Shown here: in pieces, positions 5,579-12,759 of the stretch | How positions within the stretch are numbered: the first letter of the stretch is position 1 | Layout of the letters: every line of letters starts with the position of its first letter | Source of the DNA: a virus | IMG/VR virus record: IMGVR_UViG_3300031565_009125 | Span: 1 to 30,837 of that record | Strand: one strand, 5' to 3' | DNA: 30,837 nt | Notes under the pieces: generated by a model | The model's database searches: none | Seen by the model: the letters and a program-made list of their open reading frames with translations, nothing else | Told to the model about the DNA's origin: nothing | Translations under genes and position numbers: made by a program

Positions 5579-6875
5579 CGTCGCCCTCGATGCTAGCCCA
5601 GTCAATGACGCGTTCGCAGTTCGGACAGGTCGGACTGGACTTGCGTCCCGCATCATTGCCAAGGTACTCCCCGCACCCGCAGTAGAACAGGTCCCCCTCG
5701 GCAATACGCTGCCTCCCCGCCAATTGGTGAATCCGCAGTATCTTCGCCTTCGCCTTCGGCTCCGACTCGACGCGGCGGATGGCGTAGTATCGTTCGGGCA
5801 GCGACAGGTCTGTAATCACGTCATCCCCGAAGAAACAATACGCCTCCCCTGAAGTCAATCGCCGGCAATCGCCAGTCCCTCCCCCCTTGGGGATGACATA
5901 CCAATCTGTATCCAGTTCCCCCTCAGACTTAGGCCAGACCCCCACAACCCGCTCCCCCTCCCGCTCCTTCCGCAGGCGCTCATTCTCGCTCTCCGCCTCC
6001 ACCTGAGCACGCGCGGCTTCTGCCAGACCGACCTCCCACTCGTGGCAGCACTCAGTACACTCCTCCTGCCGGCGGGCGTGCTGGGCGCGGGCGGCGGCGA
6101 TGGCCTTGCTCCAGACCTCAATGGGCACCAGACACGCGGCCCCCGCTTTCTGGTCCTGGCGCAACCCGGCAAGGTATTCCTCTGCCAGCGACATCAAGTC
6201 TATGTCCAACAAGCCACCATCATCCACCGCGTCCCCCTCGGGCGCGGCGTCGGGGGTTGGTTGCTCCTCCACCTTCGGCTCGATGGGGCGGATGGCGATA
6301 TGGCGGGCCGACCAAGGCTCCCAGTCGGATCGCGGAGCATCTACTATGATCTCTACCCCGATGTATGTGCCGTCGGAGTGAACGTGGTAATAGTGCTTCC
6401 CGGAGTCAATCCCCCCTCCCTGATCCATTAGTTCGAAGACCCGCTCCCCCTCCCGCTCCTTCCGCAGGCGGGCGTTCTCGCTCTCGGCTTCCGCCTGAGT
6501 ACGTGCGGCTTCTGCCAGACCGACCTCCCACTCGTGGCAGCACTCAGTACACTCCTCCTGCCGGCGGGCGTGCTGGGCGCGGGCGGTGCCAACTAACCTG
6601 TCGGTCCCAGCCCACCACTGGTCGCTGTCACGATATCCGCCACCTCGTTGATCTATGCGGTCCAGCAGCGCCTCCACCGCATCCCCCTCCGGCGCGGCGT
6701 CGGGGGTGTCGCAATCGGGACACTCGTCGGGGGTGAAGGTGAGGGTGCCGGGAGCGTCAACATTGACCCCTACTGCCATAAGCACACTATCTGCCCCCAT
6801 GATGCCGTCGCAGCAAACTGCCTCAAACTGCCTTCCTCCGCGGAATCCCGCAGACTCTATCCTCACGCTCGCCAT
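5571..6875 (-). CDS. Large hypothetical protein with internal duplication and C-terminal zinc ribbon
   Basis: 434 aa. The start at 6875 (MASVRIESAGF) follows GGAGGAGG by 6 nt. A block occurs twice: DAAPEGDAV, a variable part, then RAQHARRQEECTECCHEWE, VGLAEAARxQxEAESEN and RLRKEREGERV. The second half of each block is a coiled coil preceded by a CxxCC cluster. Between and after the blocks lie unrelated strand-rich pieces. The C-terminus has YCGCGEYLGNDAG and CPNCERVIDW, a zinc ribbon. At DNA level 147 bp are repeated with about 8 differences, so the duplication is recent or kept by gene conversion. No enzyme family recognised. Confidence 0.7.
   Translation of the reverse strand: MASVRIESAGFRGGRQFEAVCCDGIMGADSVLMAVGVNVDAPGTLTFTPDECPDCDTPDAAPEGDAVEALLDRIDQRGGGYRDSDQWWAGTDRLVGTARAQHARRQEECTECCHEWEVGLAEAARTQAEAESENARLRKEREGERVFELMDQGGGIDSGKHYYHVHSDGTYIGVEIIVDAPRSDWEPWSARHIAIRPIEPKVEEQPTPDAAPEGDAVDDGGLLDIDLMSLAEEYLAGLRQDQKAGAACLVPIEVWSKAIAAARAQHARRQEECTECCHEWEVGLAEAARAQVEAESENERLRKEREGERVVGVWPKSEGELDTDWYVIPKGGGTGDCRRLTSGEAYCFFGDDVITDLSLPERYYAIRRVESEPKAKAKILRIHQLAGRQRIAEGDLFYCGCGEYLGNDAGRKSSPTCPNCERVIDWASIEGDDA
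5948..6094 (-). repeat. Internal direct repeat, copy 1
   Basis: 147 bp matching 6440-6586 without gaps and with about 8 mismatches by eye. Encodes the CxxCC and coiled-coil part of the second protein block. Confidence 0.85.
6440..6586 (-). repeat. Internal direct repeat, copy 2
   Basis: Partner of 5948-6094, 492 bp away. The flanking DAAPEGDAV-coding segments (about 6226-6257 and 6674-6705) are also repeated but at a different spacing, so the original unit was larger and has since been altered. Confidence 0.85.
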
Positions 6876-6876
6876 C

Positions 6877-7074
6877 TCACGCCTCCTCCGCGGCCTTCGC
6901 CGCATCATTGCCTACGCCAAGCGGCGTATTGAATACTCCAGGCTTCCGTAGACTATGACACTCCTTTGCGTGATCGCAGTAGACGCAGCGTCCATTCCCT
7001 CCCAGTTCAAACGTCGGACAGGCTCCATTATCGGGCGCATGACAACACTGGCACGCGCCATATTTACAGGGCAT
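6877..7074 (-). CDS. Small Cys/His-rich protein
   Basis: 65 aa. MPCKYGACQCCHAPDNGAC, then CVYCDHAKECH: eight cysteines and two histidines in about 45 residues, enough for two zinc sites. ATG 7074 lies 11 nt inside the end of the RusA-like gene with GGAGGAG upstream; the frame also has a GTG at 7077. Similar Cys-rich short proteins are common in phage early regions. Function unknown. Confidence 0.65.
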   Translation of the reverse strand: MPCKYGACQCCHAPDNGACPTFELGGNGRCVYCDHAKECHSLRKPGVFNTPLGVGNDAAKAAEEA

Positions 7075-7474
7075 CACTCTCCTCCGCGGCCTGTGCCGCT
7101 AGTTCTATCGCACACCCCGGCGGCTCATCCGCCAAGGCATATCGCTTCTGCGCGTGTAACTCCACGACTTGAGTATCGTTCGCGATCAGCGTGGGTGTCA
7201 CCGCATCCAGAATCAATTTCGAGAGGTTGTCTATATCGGGCCGGGTGACGTGTGGCTTCTCCCTCTTCGGCATCTTCTTCAGGCGCGGCATAAGGAAGCT
7301 GAGGCGCACCCGCACGGGTCCCGAGAAGGCAGCACCCTGTCGGGCCAGCGCCGCTTCGTGCGCGACGAGTGCGTACCACTGAGGTTTCTCCTGGTAGATG
7401 CCGGCGTGCTGTCCCCGGCGCGTAGCACGAGGCCGCGCTAGGGGCTTCGGTTCGCCAGCCACAAAGAATCTCAC
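7064..7474 (-). CDS. rusA: RusA-like Holliday junction resolvase
   Basis: 136 aa, the normal RusA length, from a GTG at 7474 that overlaps the upstream stop as GTGA with GGAAAGG upstream. The N-terminus FFVAGEPKPLARPRA matches the family's 'G.P.pk.RpR' opening. RPDIDNLSK (residues 78-86), D90 and NDTQVVEL (D100) supply the acidic residues that bind magnesium, and K110 follows. RusA dimers cut four-way DNA junctions during phage recombination and genome resolution. It pairs functionally with the YqaJ nuclease and candidate annealing protein upstream. Confidence 0.88.
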   Translation of the reverse strand: MRFFVAGEPKPLARPRATRRGQHAGIYQEKPQWYALVAHEAALARQGAAFSGPVRVRLSFLMPRLKKMPKREKPHVTRPDIDNLSKLILDAVTPTLIANDTQVVELHAQKRYALADEPPGCAIELAAQAAEESDAL

Positions 7475-7689
7475 CGCCGCCTTCCTTTCCGCGATTGGAC
7501 CACAATCCGCATTCTGTGCTCCCGACCGCATTGACAAGTAACCTTCGTCTCTGTTTCCCAAAAGGGGCGCACGGTACGCAGTGTCACCACTTTCCCGCAT
7601 GAGCACATGACTGAGGACGCATACCGCATGATGGAATATCCCATGCGCTCCCGCGATCCCCAGCGCGACCGCCGACCGCCAGCCATCAT
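7471..7689 (-). CDS. Small zinc-ribbon protein
   Basis: 72 aa with CSCGKVVTLRTVRPFWETE then CQCGREHRMRI: a CxCG / CxCG ribbon (about residues 29-53). ATG 7689 overlaps the HNH gene's stop as ATGA and has GGGAG 7 nt upstream; a longer start at 7719 with GGGGG is also possible. Lies between HNH and RusA genes, so a nucleic-acid role is plausible. Confidence 0.65.
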   Translation of the reverse strand: MMAGGRRSRWGSRERMGYSIMRYASSVMCSCGKVVTLRTVRPFWETETKVTCQCGREHRMRIVVQSRKGRRR

Positions 7690-8198
7690 AGCAATCTCCC
7701 GCAAAAGCTCTGGGGACATCTATCCCCCTTGACAAGATTGCACCGCGGACAACTGATGACGATGTTCGCCAGTTCGTTATCCCCTCCCCCGGCAAGGGGG
7801 ACGCGGTGGTCTATATGAAATGCACCGCCCTTAATGCCATCTCCGCACCACCAGCAACGCCGCCCTTGCGAAATCAACATCCGCTGAATATCATCCTGGC
7901 TGAAGTACCCTCCAGCCCCCTTCTTGCGCGCCCTCCGCCGTGCTTGCACAACCCGATTGGCCTCCCGCCATGTCGCCCGATTCTTTTCTCGATACCGGCG
8001 ATCCCGGCCCCTTTTGAGTTCCCGCGCCCGGTCGCGATTGTCTTCTCGATGCTGACGTGCACGCTCTCGCCTTTGTGTTCGCGTGCAGACTCTACAGCGA
8101 GCGGCAATGCGACCATGATTGACACCGAAGAACTGTCGCGTATGTGGGAATCGCTCTCCACATTTGCTACATGCCCTGGTTTTTTCTTTGCCGCTCAT
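7686..8198 (-). CDS. HNH endonuclease
   Basis: 170 aa. N-terminal Cys4 ribbon (CSKCGERFPHTRQFF...ARCRVC, residues 10-38), a long basic helix (40-95), then a C-terminal HNH domain: CWWCG (115-119), HIDH (128-131), N145 and CPRCNLVKG (150-158). The two CxxC pairs hold the structural zinc and H-x-DH/N/H-like residues the catalytic metal. ATG 8198 overlaps the upstream stop as ATGA. In phages such enzymes may be homing nucleases or act in packaging or recombination; beside RusA and within an operon, and not inserted in a gene, a replication/recombination role is likelier. Confidence 0.85.
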   Translation of the reverse strand: MSGKEKTRACSKCGERFPHTRQFFGVNHGRIAARCRVCTRTQRRERARQHREDNRDRARELKRGRDRRYREKNRATWREANRVVQARRRARKKGAGGYFSQDDIQRMLISQGRRCWWCGDGIKGGAFHIDHRVPLAGGGDNELANIVISCPRCNLVKGDRCPQSFCGRLL

Positions 8199-8572
8199 GC
8201 CCCAGCCTCCAGCACTTCTTTAATGACGCTCGCATGGCAGGGTTTTGGGTGGCAAGCGCACACGAGCACGAGCTTGCCGTGCTTCTCGTGGAGAGCGCGC
8301 AGGCGGGCGAGTTCCTCTTCTTCCGATGCTCCTCGATCCCGGAAGTGCATCCGATAGAGACTGACTGCGTCTGCCTGAGTCAGGAGGAATGACGCCCCGT
8401 TCCACGGAGGTTTCCCGACCCGGAATGGGTTCCTCAGCGGACTCGCTCTCAACCCCCACCGTGGCAGCATCCGCCCAACCCACACATATGTTTCATCTGG
8501 GAATGCGGTGCATTTACCCCCGCTCGCCATGTTCGGCACAAGGAAGTCTCGGACGTTGGCAACGGTGATCAC
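8195..8572 (-). CDS. DUF4326 family protein
   Basis: 125 aa. The layout fits DUF4326: an N-terminal strand, then TYVWVGRMLP, SPLRNPFRVG (about residues 45-54) and near the end LVCACHPKPCHASVI, the conserved C-x-C-x-P-x-PCH motif. The biochemical role of the family is unknown; it is common in phages and may be nucleotide- or NAD-related (inference). It starts at a GTG (8572) 9 nt after GAGGAGG. Confidence 0.8.
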   Translation of the reverse strand: MITVANVRDFLVPNMASGGKCTAFPDETYVWVGRMLPRWGLRASPLRNPFRVGKPPWNGASFLLTQADAVSLYRMHFRDRGASEEEELARLRALHEKHGKLVLVCACHPKPCHASVIKEVLEAGA

Positions 8573-8590
8573 GCCATCACCTCCTCGCCA

Positions 8591-8818
8591 TCACGGTTTC
8601 TCCAAGAAGAAGATGTCGCCACGAATCTCCCATACTCTCCACCTTTGCCAGGGGTGCGAATGACAGTTAGGATGATGCCACCCCTTTGTATTCACAGGCG
8701 GATTGATATGCTTGCGCGCATAGAACATCTGTCCGACAACGGGCGGCTTGCGAAGCCACTTGCACCGCATCATCGCACCGGGCAGCGATCCCGGCTTAGC
8801 GTAGATAACGAGCGCCAT
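8591..8818 (-). CDS. Small hypothetical protein, His/Trp-rich
   Basis: 75 aa. Basic and aromatic: MRCKWLRKPPVVGQMF, then GWHHPNCHSHPWQRW, a cluster of histidines with one cysteine that could bind metal. GGAGG is 8 nt before the ATG, right after the upstream stop. No family recognised. Confidence 0.6.
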   Translation of the reverse strand: MALVIYAKPGSLPGAMMRCKWLRKPPVVGQMFYARKHINPPVNTKGWHHPNCHSHPWQRWRVWEIRGDIFFLEKP

Positions 8819-8821
8819 CGC

Positions 8822-9133
8822 TCACACCTCCCCGCCAGCCGCACGGAGGGCGGCATCCCATGCCTTACCCGCCGCTACTCGCTTGCACTCGGAGCAATCG
8901 CATGAATCGAAATGGTCATCGTCGCGTCCGTTCTCCATGTGCTGACGCATCCGATTACCAGCCGCCACCATCGTCGCCACCGCACCCTTCTTGAGCGGCT
9001 TCTTCGCGCCGAGGAAGGAATGGACGGCGCGGGCCATCTCACGAAAGAACATCCGGGCATCCCCTGTGCACTCATCCCAAGGCAAGCTCCCTGTTGCCCG
9101 CTGGATCGCCTTCGCCATCTCGTCATTGCTCAT
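8822..9133 (-). CDS. Hypothetical protein
   Basis: 103 aa, mostly helical (MSNDEMAKAIQRATG; FFREMARAVHSFLG), with HFDSCDCSECKRVAAGKAW near the C-terminus where three cysteines lie close together. The ATG overlaps the MazG-like gene's stop by 11 nt. No family recognised. Confidence 0.6.
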   Translation of the reverse strand: MSNDEMAKAIQRATGSLPWDECTGDARMFFREMARAVHSFLGAKKPLKKGAVATMVAAGNRMRQHMENGRDDDHFDSCDCSECKRVAAGKAWDAALRAAGGEV

Positions 9134-9743
9134 CGGAGCCTCCTGTGAGGACTTCCTTGGATTCTGTCCACGTCTGTTCGCGATGGTTCACCCAATCTCG
9201 CTGTTGCACTTCGGCCGCGGTACTGGCCACAACCTCGCCTAGGTCAATCCCGAACGACTCCGCCAACTGACAGGCGAAGATGAGCATATCGGCGAGGGCA
9301 TCACTGACCCGTTCCCTGCTCCAATCCTCTGGCTTGATCTGATTCACACACTTAATTCCGGCACGCACTAGGGGTCCGATGGCCTGCCCTAACTCAAAGT
9401 ATTCTTCGGCTACCCCTCCGGCGTGCGCGAGCATGAGTTCGTTCTTCGTCATGTGTGGGAAGTTATGCTTTACCCATACGGTGTGGGCGCGCTGGATGGC
9501 CGATATGTCTCTCGCCACCGCCGCCCGGATGTCCGGCACGAACACCTCGCCCTTCTCGTCCGCGCAGCCGAGGGCGCGGAGAATGGCATCGACCTGGACG
9601 CAGGCCATGTTCAGCGTGAATTCATTCGTGGGGTAGGAGTCTGGACCATTCTGCCTCATCTGTTCTTGACACATGGGCTTGATTGCATCTAGGGCTAGCC
9701 TCGCCAGCGCCTCCACCTGCTTGTCCGTCGTCTGCTCAGTCAT
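9123..9743 (-). CDS. MazG-like nucleotide pyrophosphohydrolase
   Basis: 206 aa. The C-terminal two thirds show the all-alpha NTP-PPase pattern: AEEYFELGQA (E113, E114 and E117, the EExxE helix), then DALADMLIFACQLAE (D148 and D152), then a closing VVASTAAEVQQRDW helix. Such enzymes hydrolyse NTPs or alarmones to monophosphates; phage versions may change nucleotide pools or ppGpp. The N-terminal 75 residues (MTEQTT, AILRALGC, GEVFVPD) are shared with the product at 10394-10732, so this looks like a separate helical module fused in front. It overlaps both neighbours. Confidence 0.75.
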   Translation of the reverse strand: MTEQTTDKQVEALARLALDAIKPMCQEQMRQNGPDSYPTNEFTLNMACVQVDAILRALGCADEKGEVFVPDIRAAVARDISAIQRAHTVWVKHNFPHMTKNELMLAHAGGVAEEYFELGQAIGPLVRAGIKCVNQIKPEDWSRERVSDALADMLIFACQLAESFGIDLGEVVASTAAEVQQRDWVNHREQTWTESKEVLTGGSDEQ

Positions 9744-10401
9744 CGCTCTTCACCTCCATCTGCCGACTGATTTCCTGAACAACCCGCTCGTGCATATCGT
9801 TCGCGGCGAGGTCAGACTCCTGGGTTATGGGTCCCTCTAGCGACCACGGACTCTCGAAACTCACCTCGCGCTCAATGTTGGCCTCCCAGTAGGGCTTCTC
9901 ATAGACCGCATGGAACGCCATCGTTTCGTAGAAGCGTTCCAGCCCGATCTCTTCTATCTCGCCATCATCCTTGAGCCTCATGTCCCCGACCGTCGATACA
10001 ACTATCCGCTTCCGCCCGCACTGGAGCAGGGTGTTCCGGCGGAAGGCACAGCGACCAACGCATATGAAGTGGGCCGCCCAACCCCGTTCGGTGCGCTTGA
10101 CTTTGCTCATCGCTTCGCCTCCATCGCCTCCCTTCGCTCCCGCGCTCGCAAGCCTAAGTAGCATTAGCACCTGCGCCAACTCCTCGCGGGTGTGTTGGTG
10201 ACCGGCTAGCCACAACTCCCGCGGCGCGAGGTGTCCTGGCGCTTCCCCATCATCGCCAACCCACTCGCTTCCACAGAAGCCTGTCCTCATCGCATCCACT
10301 ACCTGCGGGCCATCGTATGGCCGCCAACAGAGAGCGATAGCACCCCCGGGCAGGTTCTCGCAGCAGGGACAGTCTCGACAGGTGACGACCTCCTTAGCCA
10401 T
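9736..10401 (-). CDS. Two-part phage protein: Cys-rich head plus conserved phage domain
   Basis: 221 aa. Residues 1-50 carry five cysteines (CRDCPCCENLPGGAIALC, TGFCGSEWV), a likely zinc module, followed by a helix. From residue 98 (MSKVKRTERGWAAHFIC) the sequence matches a type of short phage protein I recall as standing alone: CAFRRNTL, RIVVSTVGDM, YETMAFHA, then FESPWSL and NDMHERVVQEI. An ATG at 10110 starts that second part with GGAGG just upstream, so two products are possible. AGGAGG is 5 nt before ATG 10401. Biochemical role unknown. Confidence 0.65.
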   Translation of the reverse strand: MAKEVVTCRDCPCCENLPGGAIALCWRPYDGPQVVDAMRTGFCGSEWVGDDGEAPGHLAPRELWLAGHQHTREELAQVLMLLRLASAGAKGGDGGEAMSKVKRTERGWAAHFICVGRCAFRRNTLLQCGRKRIVVSTVGDMRLKDDGEIEEIGLERFYETMAFHAVYEKPYWEANIEREVSFESPWSLEGPITQESDLAANDMHERVVQEISRQMEVKSDD

Positions 10402-10732
10402 CATCGCCTCCTGTGAGGGCGCGCCGGATTTCCCTCACTGCTTCTCGAATGAAACGTTCATACATCACGTCATAGGTCTTGGTCGCTCCCCCGTCTATCT
10501 CGTGCAGGATGCGGAGCGCCCTCGCCACGTCCGGCACGAACACCTCGCCGTCGCGCTCGCAGCCGAGGTGACGGAGGAACGCTTTCGCCTGTCTGGCCGC
10601 GATCAATCTCCGGTGGGATTCCCGGCCCTCGGGTGTCCGCGCTGGTGGACCCGTAGCCACAAACTCGTCAACCTCTCGCAGCAGAATGTCCTCCAACACC
10701 TCCAGCTTCTCGACAGTCGTCTGCTCAGTCAT
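10394..10732 (-). CDS. Hypothetical protein sharing the MazG protein's N-terminal module
   Basis: 112 aa. MTEQTT, a helical stretch, FLRHLGCERDGEVFVPDVARAL (about residues 52-73) and an IREAVREIRRALTGG tail. The opening and the LR-x-LGC...GEVFVPD block match the protein at 9123-9743, so a segment was duplicated within the operon. It overlaps the previous gene by 4 nt and the next by 8 nt. Function unknown; with its paralog it may make homologous contacts. Confidence 0.65.
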   Translation of the reverse strand: MTEQTTVEKLEVLEDILLREVDEFVATGPPARTPEGRESHRRLIAARQAKAFLRHLGCERDGEVFVPDVARALRILHEIDGGATKTYDVMYERFIREAVREIRRALTGGDDG

Positions 10733-10953
10733 CGCTTCTCCTCCATCGCTTCGATGCGCTCCACGAGGTCGGCGAGGGCGTCGGAACGGGTGCGACCTTT
10801 CGCATATTGGGGCGGACTTGCCCCGTCAGCGTCCCACGCGTCTACAATCCATCCATCCATCCATCCGGTGAGCGTTCCTATCTCTTGCCGCTTCATGCGT
10901 CCCAGTCGCCACCCGCACGCCTTCAGCCTCCGCTTCGCCTCCGCAACGGTCAT
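10729..10953 (-). CDS. Small basic hypothetical protein
   Basis: 74 aa from an ATG at 10953 just after the upstream stop (TGACATG). MTVAEAKRRLKACGWRLGRM, then GWMDGWIVDAWDADG and a helix (RSDALADLVERIEAMEE). The frame is open further upstream to 11073, but that part overlaps the preceding gene. The ribosome site is weak, so translation is probably coupled. No family recognised. Confidence 0.55.
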   Translation of the reverse strand: MTVAEAKRRLKACGWRLGRMKRQEIGTLTGWMDGWIVDAWDADGASPPQYAKGRTRSDALADLVERIEAMEEKR

Positions 10954-10954
10954 G

Positions 10955-11185
10955 TCAGCCACGGTTAGCCCCTTTCGGCAGCAGCACGAGGGGCCGGTGT
11001 TCCAGTAGTCGATCCTTACTGTGGGCACACCATCCCGTGTCCAGTCGCACCATGTAGTGAGGGGAACCCACAATCTCCGTTACCGTTCCCTTGAGAATGC
11101 CTCCATCGAGATTGCGGTCCCCGTGGGGGTTAATAATCTCCACCTCAACCCAATCGCCGACCGATACGCTATCCAGCCATCCCAT
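10955..11185 (-). CDS. Small predicted beta-barrel protein
   Basis: 76 aa. VSVGDWVEVEIINPHGD, LKGTVTEIVG and YMVRLDTG match the strand pattern of a small SH3-like barrel, as in many short phage proteins. GGAG lies 5 nt before the ATG. No catalytic residues seen. Function unknown. Confidence 0.6.
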   Translation of the reverse strand: MGWLDSVSVGDWVEVEIINPHGDRNLDGGILKGTVTEIVGSPHYMVRLDTGWCAHSKDRLLEHRPLVLLPKGANRG

Positions 11186-11211
11186 GTTTCTCCTCCTTCG
11201 TCACCGTCTGC

Positions 11212-11520
11212 TTAGCCACTCGCCTTCTCCTCCTTTCGCATGAGAACGCCCCGATGGTCTGCCATCATCATGGCGAAGTTAGCCGCGTCTACGCACGACT
11301 TTAGGAGGTCAGCCTTCTCGCTTTCGTCTCCTTCCGCATGGTGATCTATCAGTCCAACCTTCCACTGCAATTGGTCCAAGAGGAACTGCCAATCACACTC
11401 GCGCCAGTGTATCCACTCCTCGTTGTCGGGGTCGGCAACGAGCGGGTCCTTTTCCCGCAGCCTCGCCTCCATCAACGCCGCAAACATCGCTACTTCCGGT
11501 CGCAACTTGAATTCAGCCAT
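11212..11520 (-). CDS. MazG-related phage protein, probably inactive
   Basis: 102 aa. LRPEVAMFAALMEARLREKD, DWQFLLDQLQWKVGLI and CVDAANFAMMMADHRGVL match a phage family I recall with the pattern 'LRPev..FA..ME.kLreND', 'W..LL..L..E..EL' and 'AD.ANFAMMiAD'. The second acidic motif (DAANFAMMMAD) is kept, but the usual acidic residues of the first (E-E-x-x-E) are replaced by KVGLI, so catalysis is unlikely. ATG 11520 overlaps the upstream stop as TGATG. Confidence 0.6.
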   Translation of the reverse strand: MAEFKLRPEVAMFAALMEARLREKDPLVADPDNEEWIHWRECDWQFLLDQLQWKVGLIDHHAEGDESEKADLLKSCVDAANFAMMMADHRGVLMRKEEKASG

Positions 11521-11801
11521 CACGACTCCTTCCTCGCCTTTCGCTTCGCCGCAATCTCCTGCTTCAGATCGTCCGATAGCCCTGGAGTCCGCAACAACAC
11601 ATCAATGATCGACTCCGGTTCGCCGCCGCGCTGAGGGGCAGGCGTTCGCTTCTCGCGCCGCTCTCGCTGTATCCTCGCGTAGCACTCCCGCCAGTTGTGC
11701 CGTCGTCCGCAGTGAACGCACGGGGGGAAGGAGGGGGCGCGGTGCTGTTCGGTCCGTTCAGGTTCAGGCGACTCTACCCACCAAGGACGCTTGCCGCTCA
11801 T
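11520..11801 (-). CDS. Small zinc-knuckle-like protein
   Basis: 93 aa. CVHCGRRHNWREC (residues 28-40) is a C-x2-C-x3-H-x4-C array, one residue shorter than a retroviral knuckle. A basic region (RERREKRTP) and a C-terminal helix (IIDVLLRTPGLSDDLKQEI) follow. It directly follows the replication-initiator gene, sharing ATGA, so a role in single-stranded nucleic-acid binding during replication is a fair guess. Confidence 0.6.
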   Translation of the reverse strand: MSGKRPWWVESPEPERTEQHRAPSFPPCVHCGRRHNWRECYARIQRERREKRTPAPQRGGEPESIIDVLLRTPGLSDDLKQEIAAKRKARKES

Positions 11802-12679
11802 CGCTTCGCCCTCCTCGCCAGTAGCGTCTTGATACGATTCAGGTGATAGTGACTGACGATGGTCTGCAGCAGGGGGACGCTCTCGCCCCAGGCATCATCC
11901 TTGCCCGACACCGCGTAGGCAATGACTGCCCGCACTTTCTGCCAACCATCCTCGCCCTCTTTTGCGTGCTCCTTGAGTGTCGCCTTGAGTCTAGCCGTGT
12001 CAACTATCCCGATTGCCACCTTCTCATCGGTGAGGGAACGGTATCCGTCCGCGTACGCCTGAAGGCATTCCATCCAACCGGGCGGAGCCTTCGCGACGCC
12101 CGTATTTTCGGGTTCGGTTACGGCTACGGGTACGGATACGGAGACCCCCGACGGTTTGATATAGGTTTCCGTAGCTATCGCGAACCCTTCGCGAAGGGTT
12201 TCCTCGGACACGGGAAAACCGTTGGCGCGACAGGCTGAAGCTATGATTTCAACTTCCGTGAGGTCCACGCCCCTGCTGAGGTTGTAGCCTATCACCAGGG
12301 AGGCGAGTTCGGGGGGCTTACGGAGGAGGTCTTTCGCTGAGGCGACGAGCTTGTTGGGGCTGTCGGAGCGGTAGCCGATGTAGTTCTTGACCCACCAGTA
12401 GTCCCGGTCAGGGAACCAGGCAAGGCCGCTTATGGGTTGGGCGGTGGCTTCCTCGACCATAGTGCGGAATCTCTTCGGGGTTAGCTTCTTGAAGTTGGCG
12501 AGGTGGCGCACGGCGTCAATGGGGCACTGGAAGAGACCGCTTGGGGTTCGCATCGGCCCCATCCATGCCCACTCAAACAGGAGGACGTGGGCGAACTTGC
12601 CCGCGAGCATCAGCGACTTGATCCACGCGTCGCCCCAAAACTTGTTGCACTCAAATTCCTCGTATCCCTCGCCTGCCAT
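11798..12679 (-). CDS. Putative replication initiator / replisome organizer (DnaD- or O-like)
   Basis: 293 aa. Residues 10-105 resemble the N-terminal winged helix of phage replisome organizers: FWGDAWIKSLMLAGKFAHVL, PSGLFQCPID, then a DYWWVKNYIGY strand, matching the family pattern 'iw.d..v..L....k.L...L......GiyeislekiA...g.....ve..l...v.....WvkNfi'. A flexible V/S/P linker follows (about 175-195), then a helical C-terminal domain (GWMECLQAY...DGWQKVRAVIAYAVSG). The linker DNA holds tandem hexamers and a perfect palindrome, like the lambda O gene where the origin lies inside. ATG 12679 has AGGAG 11 nt upstream. Confidence 0.6.
   Translation of the reverse strand: MAGEGYEEFECNKFWGDAWIKSLMLAGKFAHVLLFEWAWMGPMRTPSGLFQCPIDAVRHLANFKKLTPKRFRTMVEEATAQPISGLAWFPDRDYWWVKNYIGYRSDSPNKLVASAKDLLRKPPELASLVIGYNLSRGVDLTEVEIIASACRANGFPVSEETLREGFAIATETYIKPSGVSVSVPVAVTEPENTGVAKAPPGWMECLQAYADGYRSLTDEKVAIGIVDTARLKATLKEHAKEGEDGWQKVRAVIAYAVSGKDDAWGESVPLLQTIVSHYHLNRIKTLLARRAKR
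12105..12200. other. Candidate replication origin inside the initiator gene
   Basis: Tandem hexamers of the form GNTACG (GTTACG, GCTACG, GGTACG, GATACG; 12117-12140, with a degenerate unit before them), then an AT-richer stretch (GGTTTGATATAGG), then a perfect 18-bp palindrome AACCCTTCGCGAAGGGTT (12183-12200). The order of iterons, AT-rich DNA and palindrome within the linker of the initiator gene parallels lambda ori in gene O. This is an inference from layout. Confidence 0.4.
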
Positions 12680-12759
12680 TCTAGCTATGTCTCCTGCCGC
12701 GATCTCGGAATGTCATGTGTTGGCCCGTCAACTGTCGCCACTCTACCTCCCTCGCCCTG

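Noticed and set aside
12111-12140. Tandem hexamers as a CRISPR or satellite array
   Set aside because: Units are 6 bp with no spacers and encode a linker; iterons or a simple microsatellite fit better.
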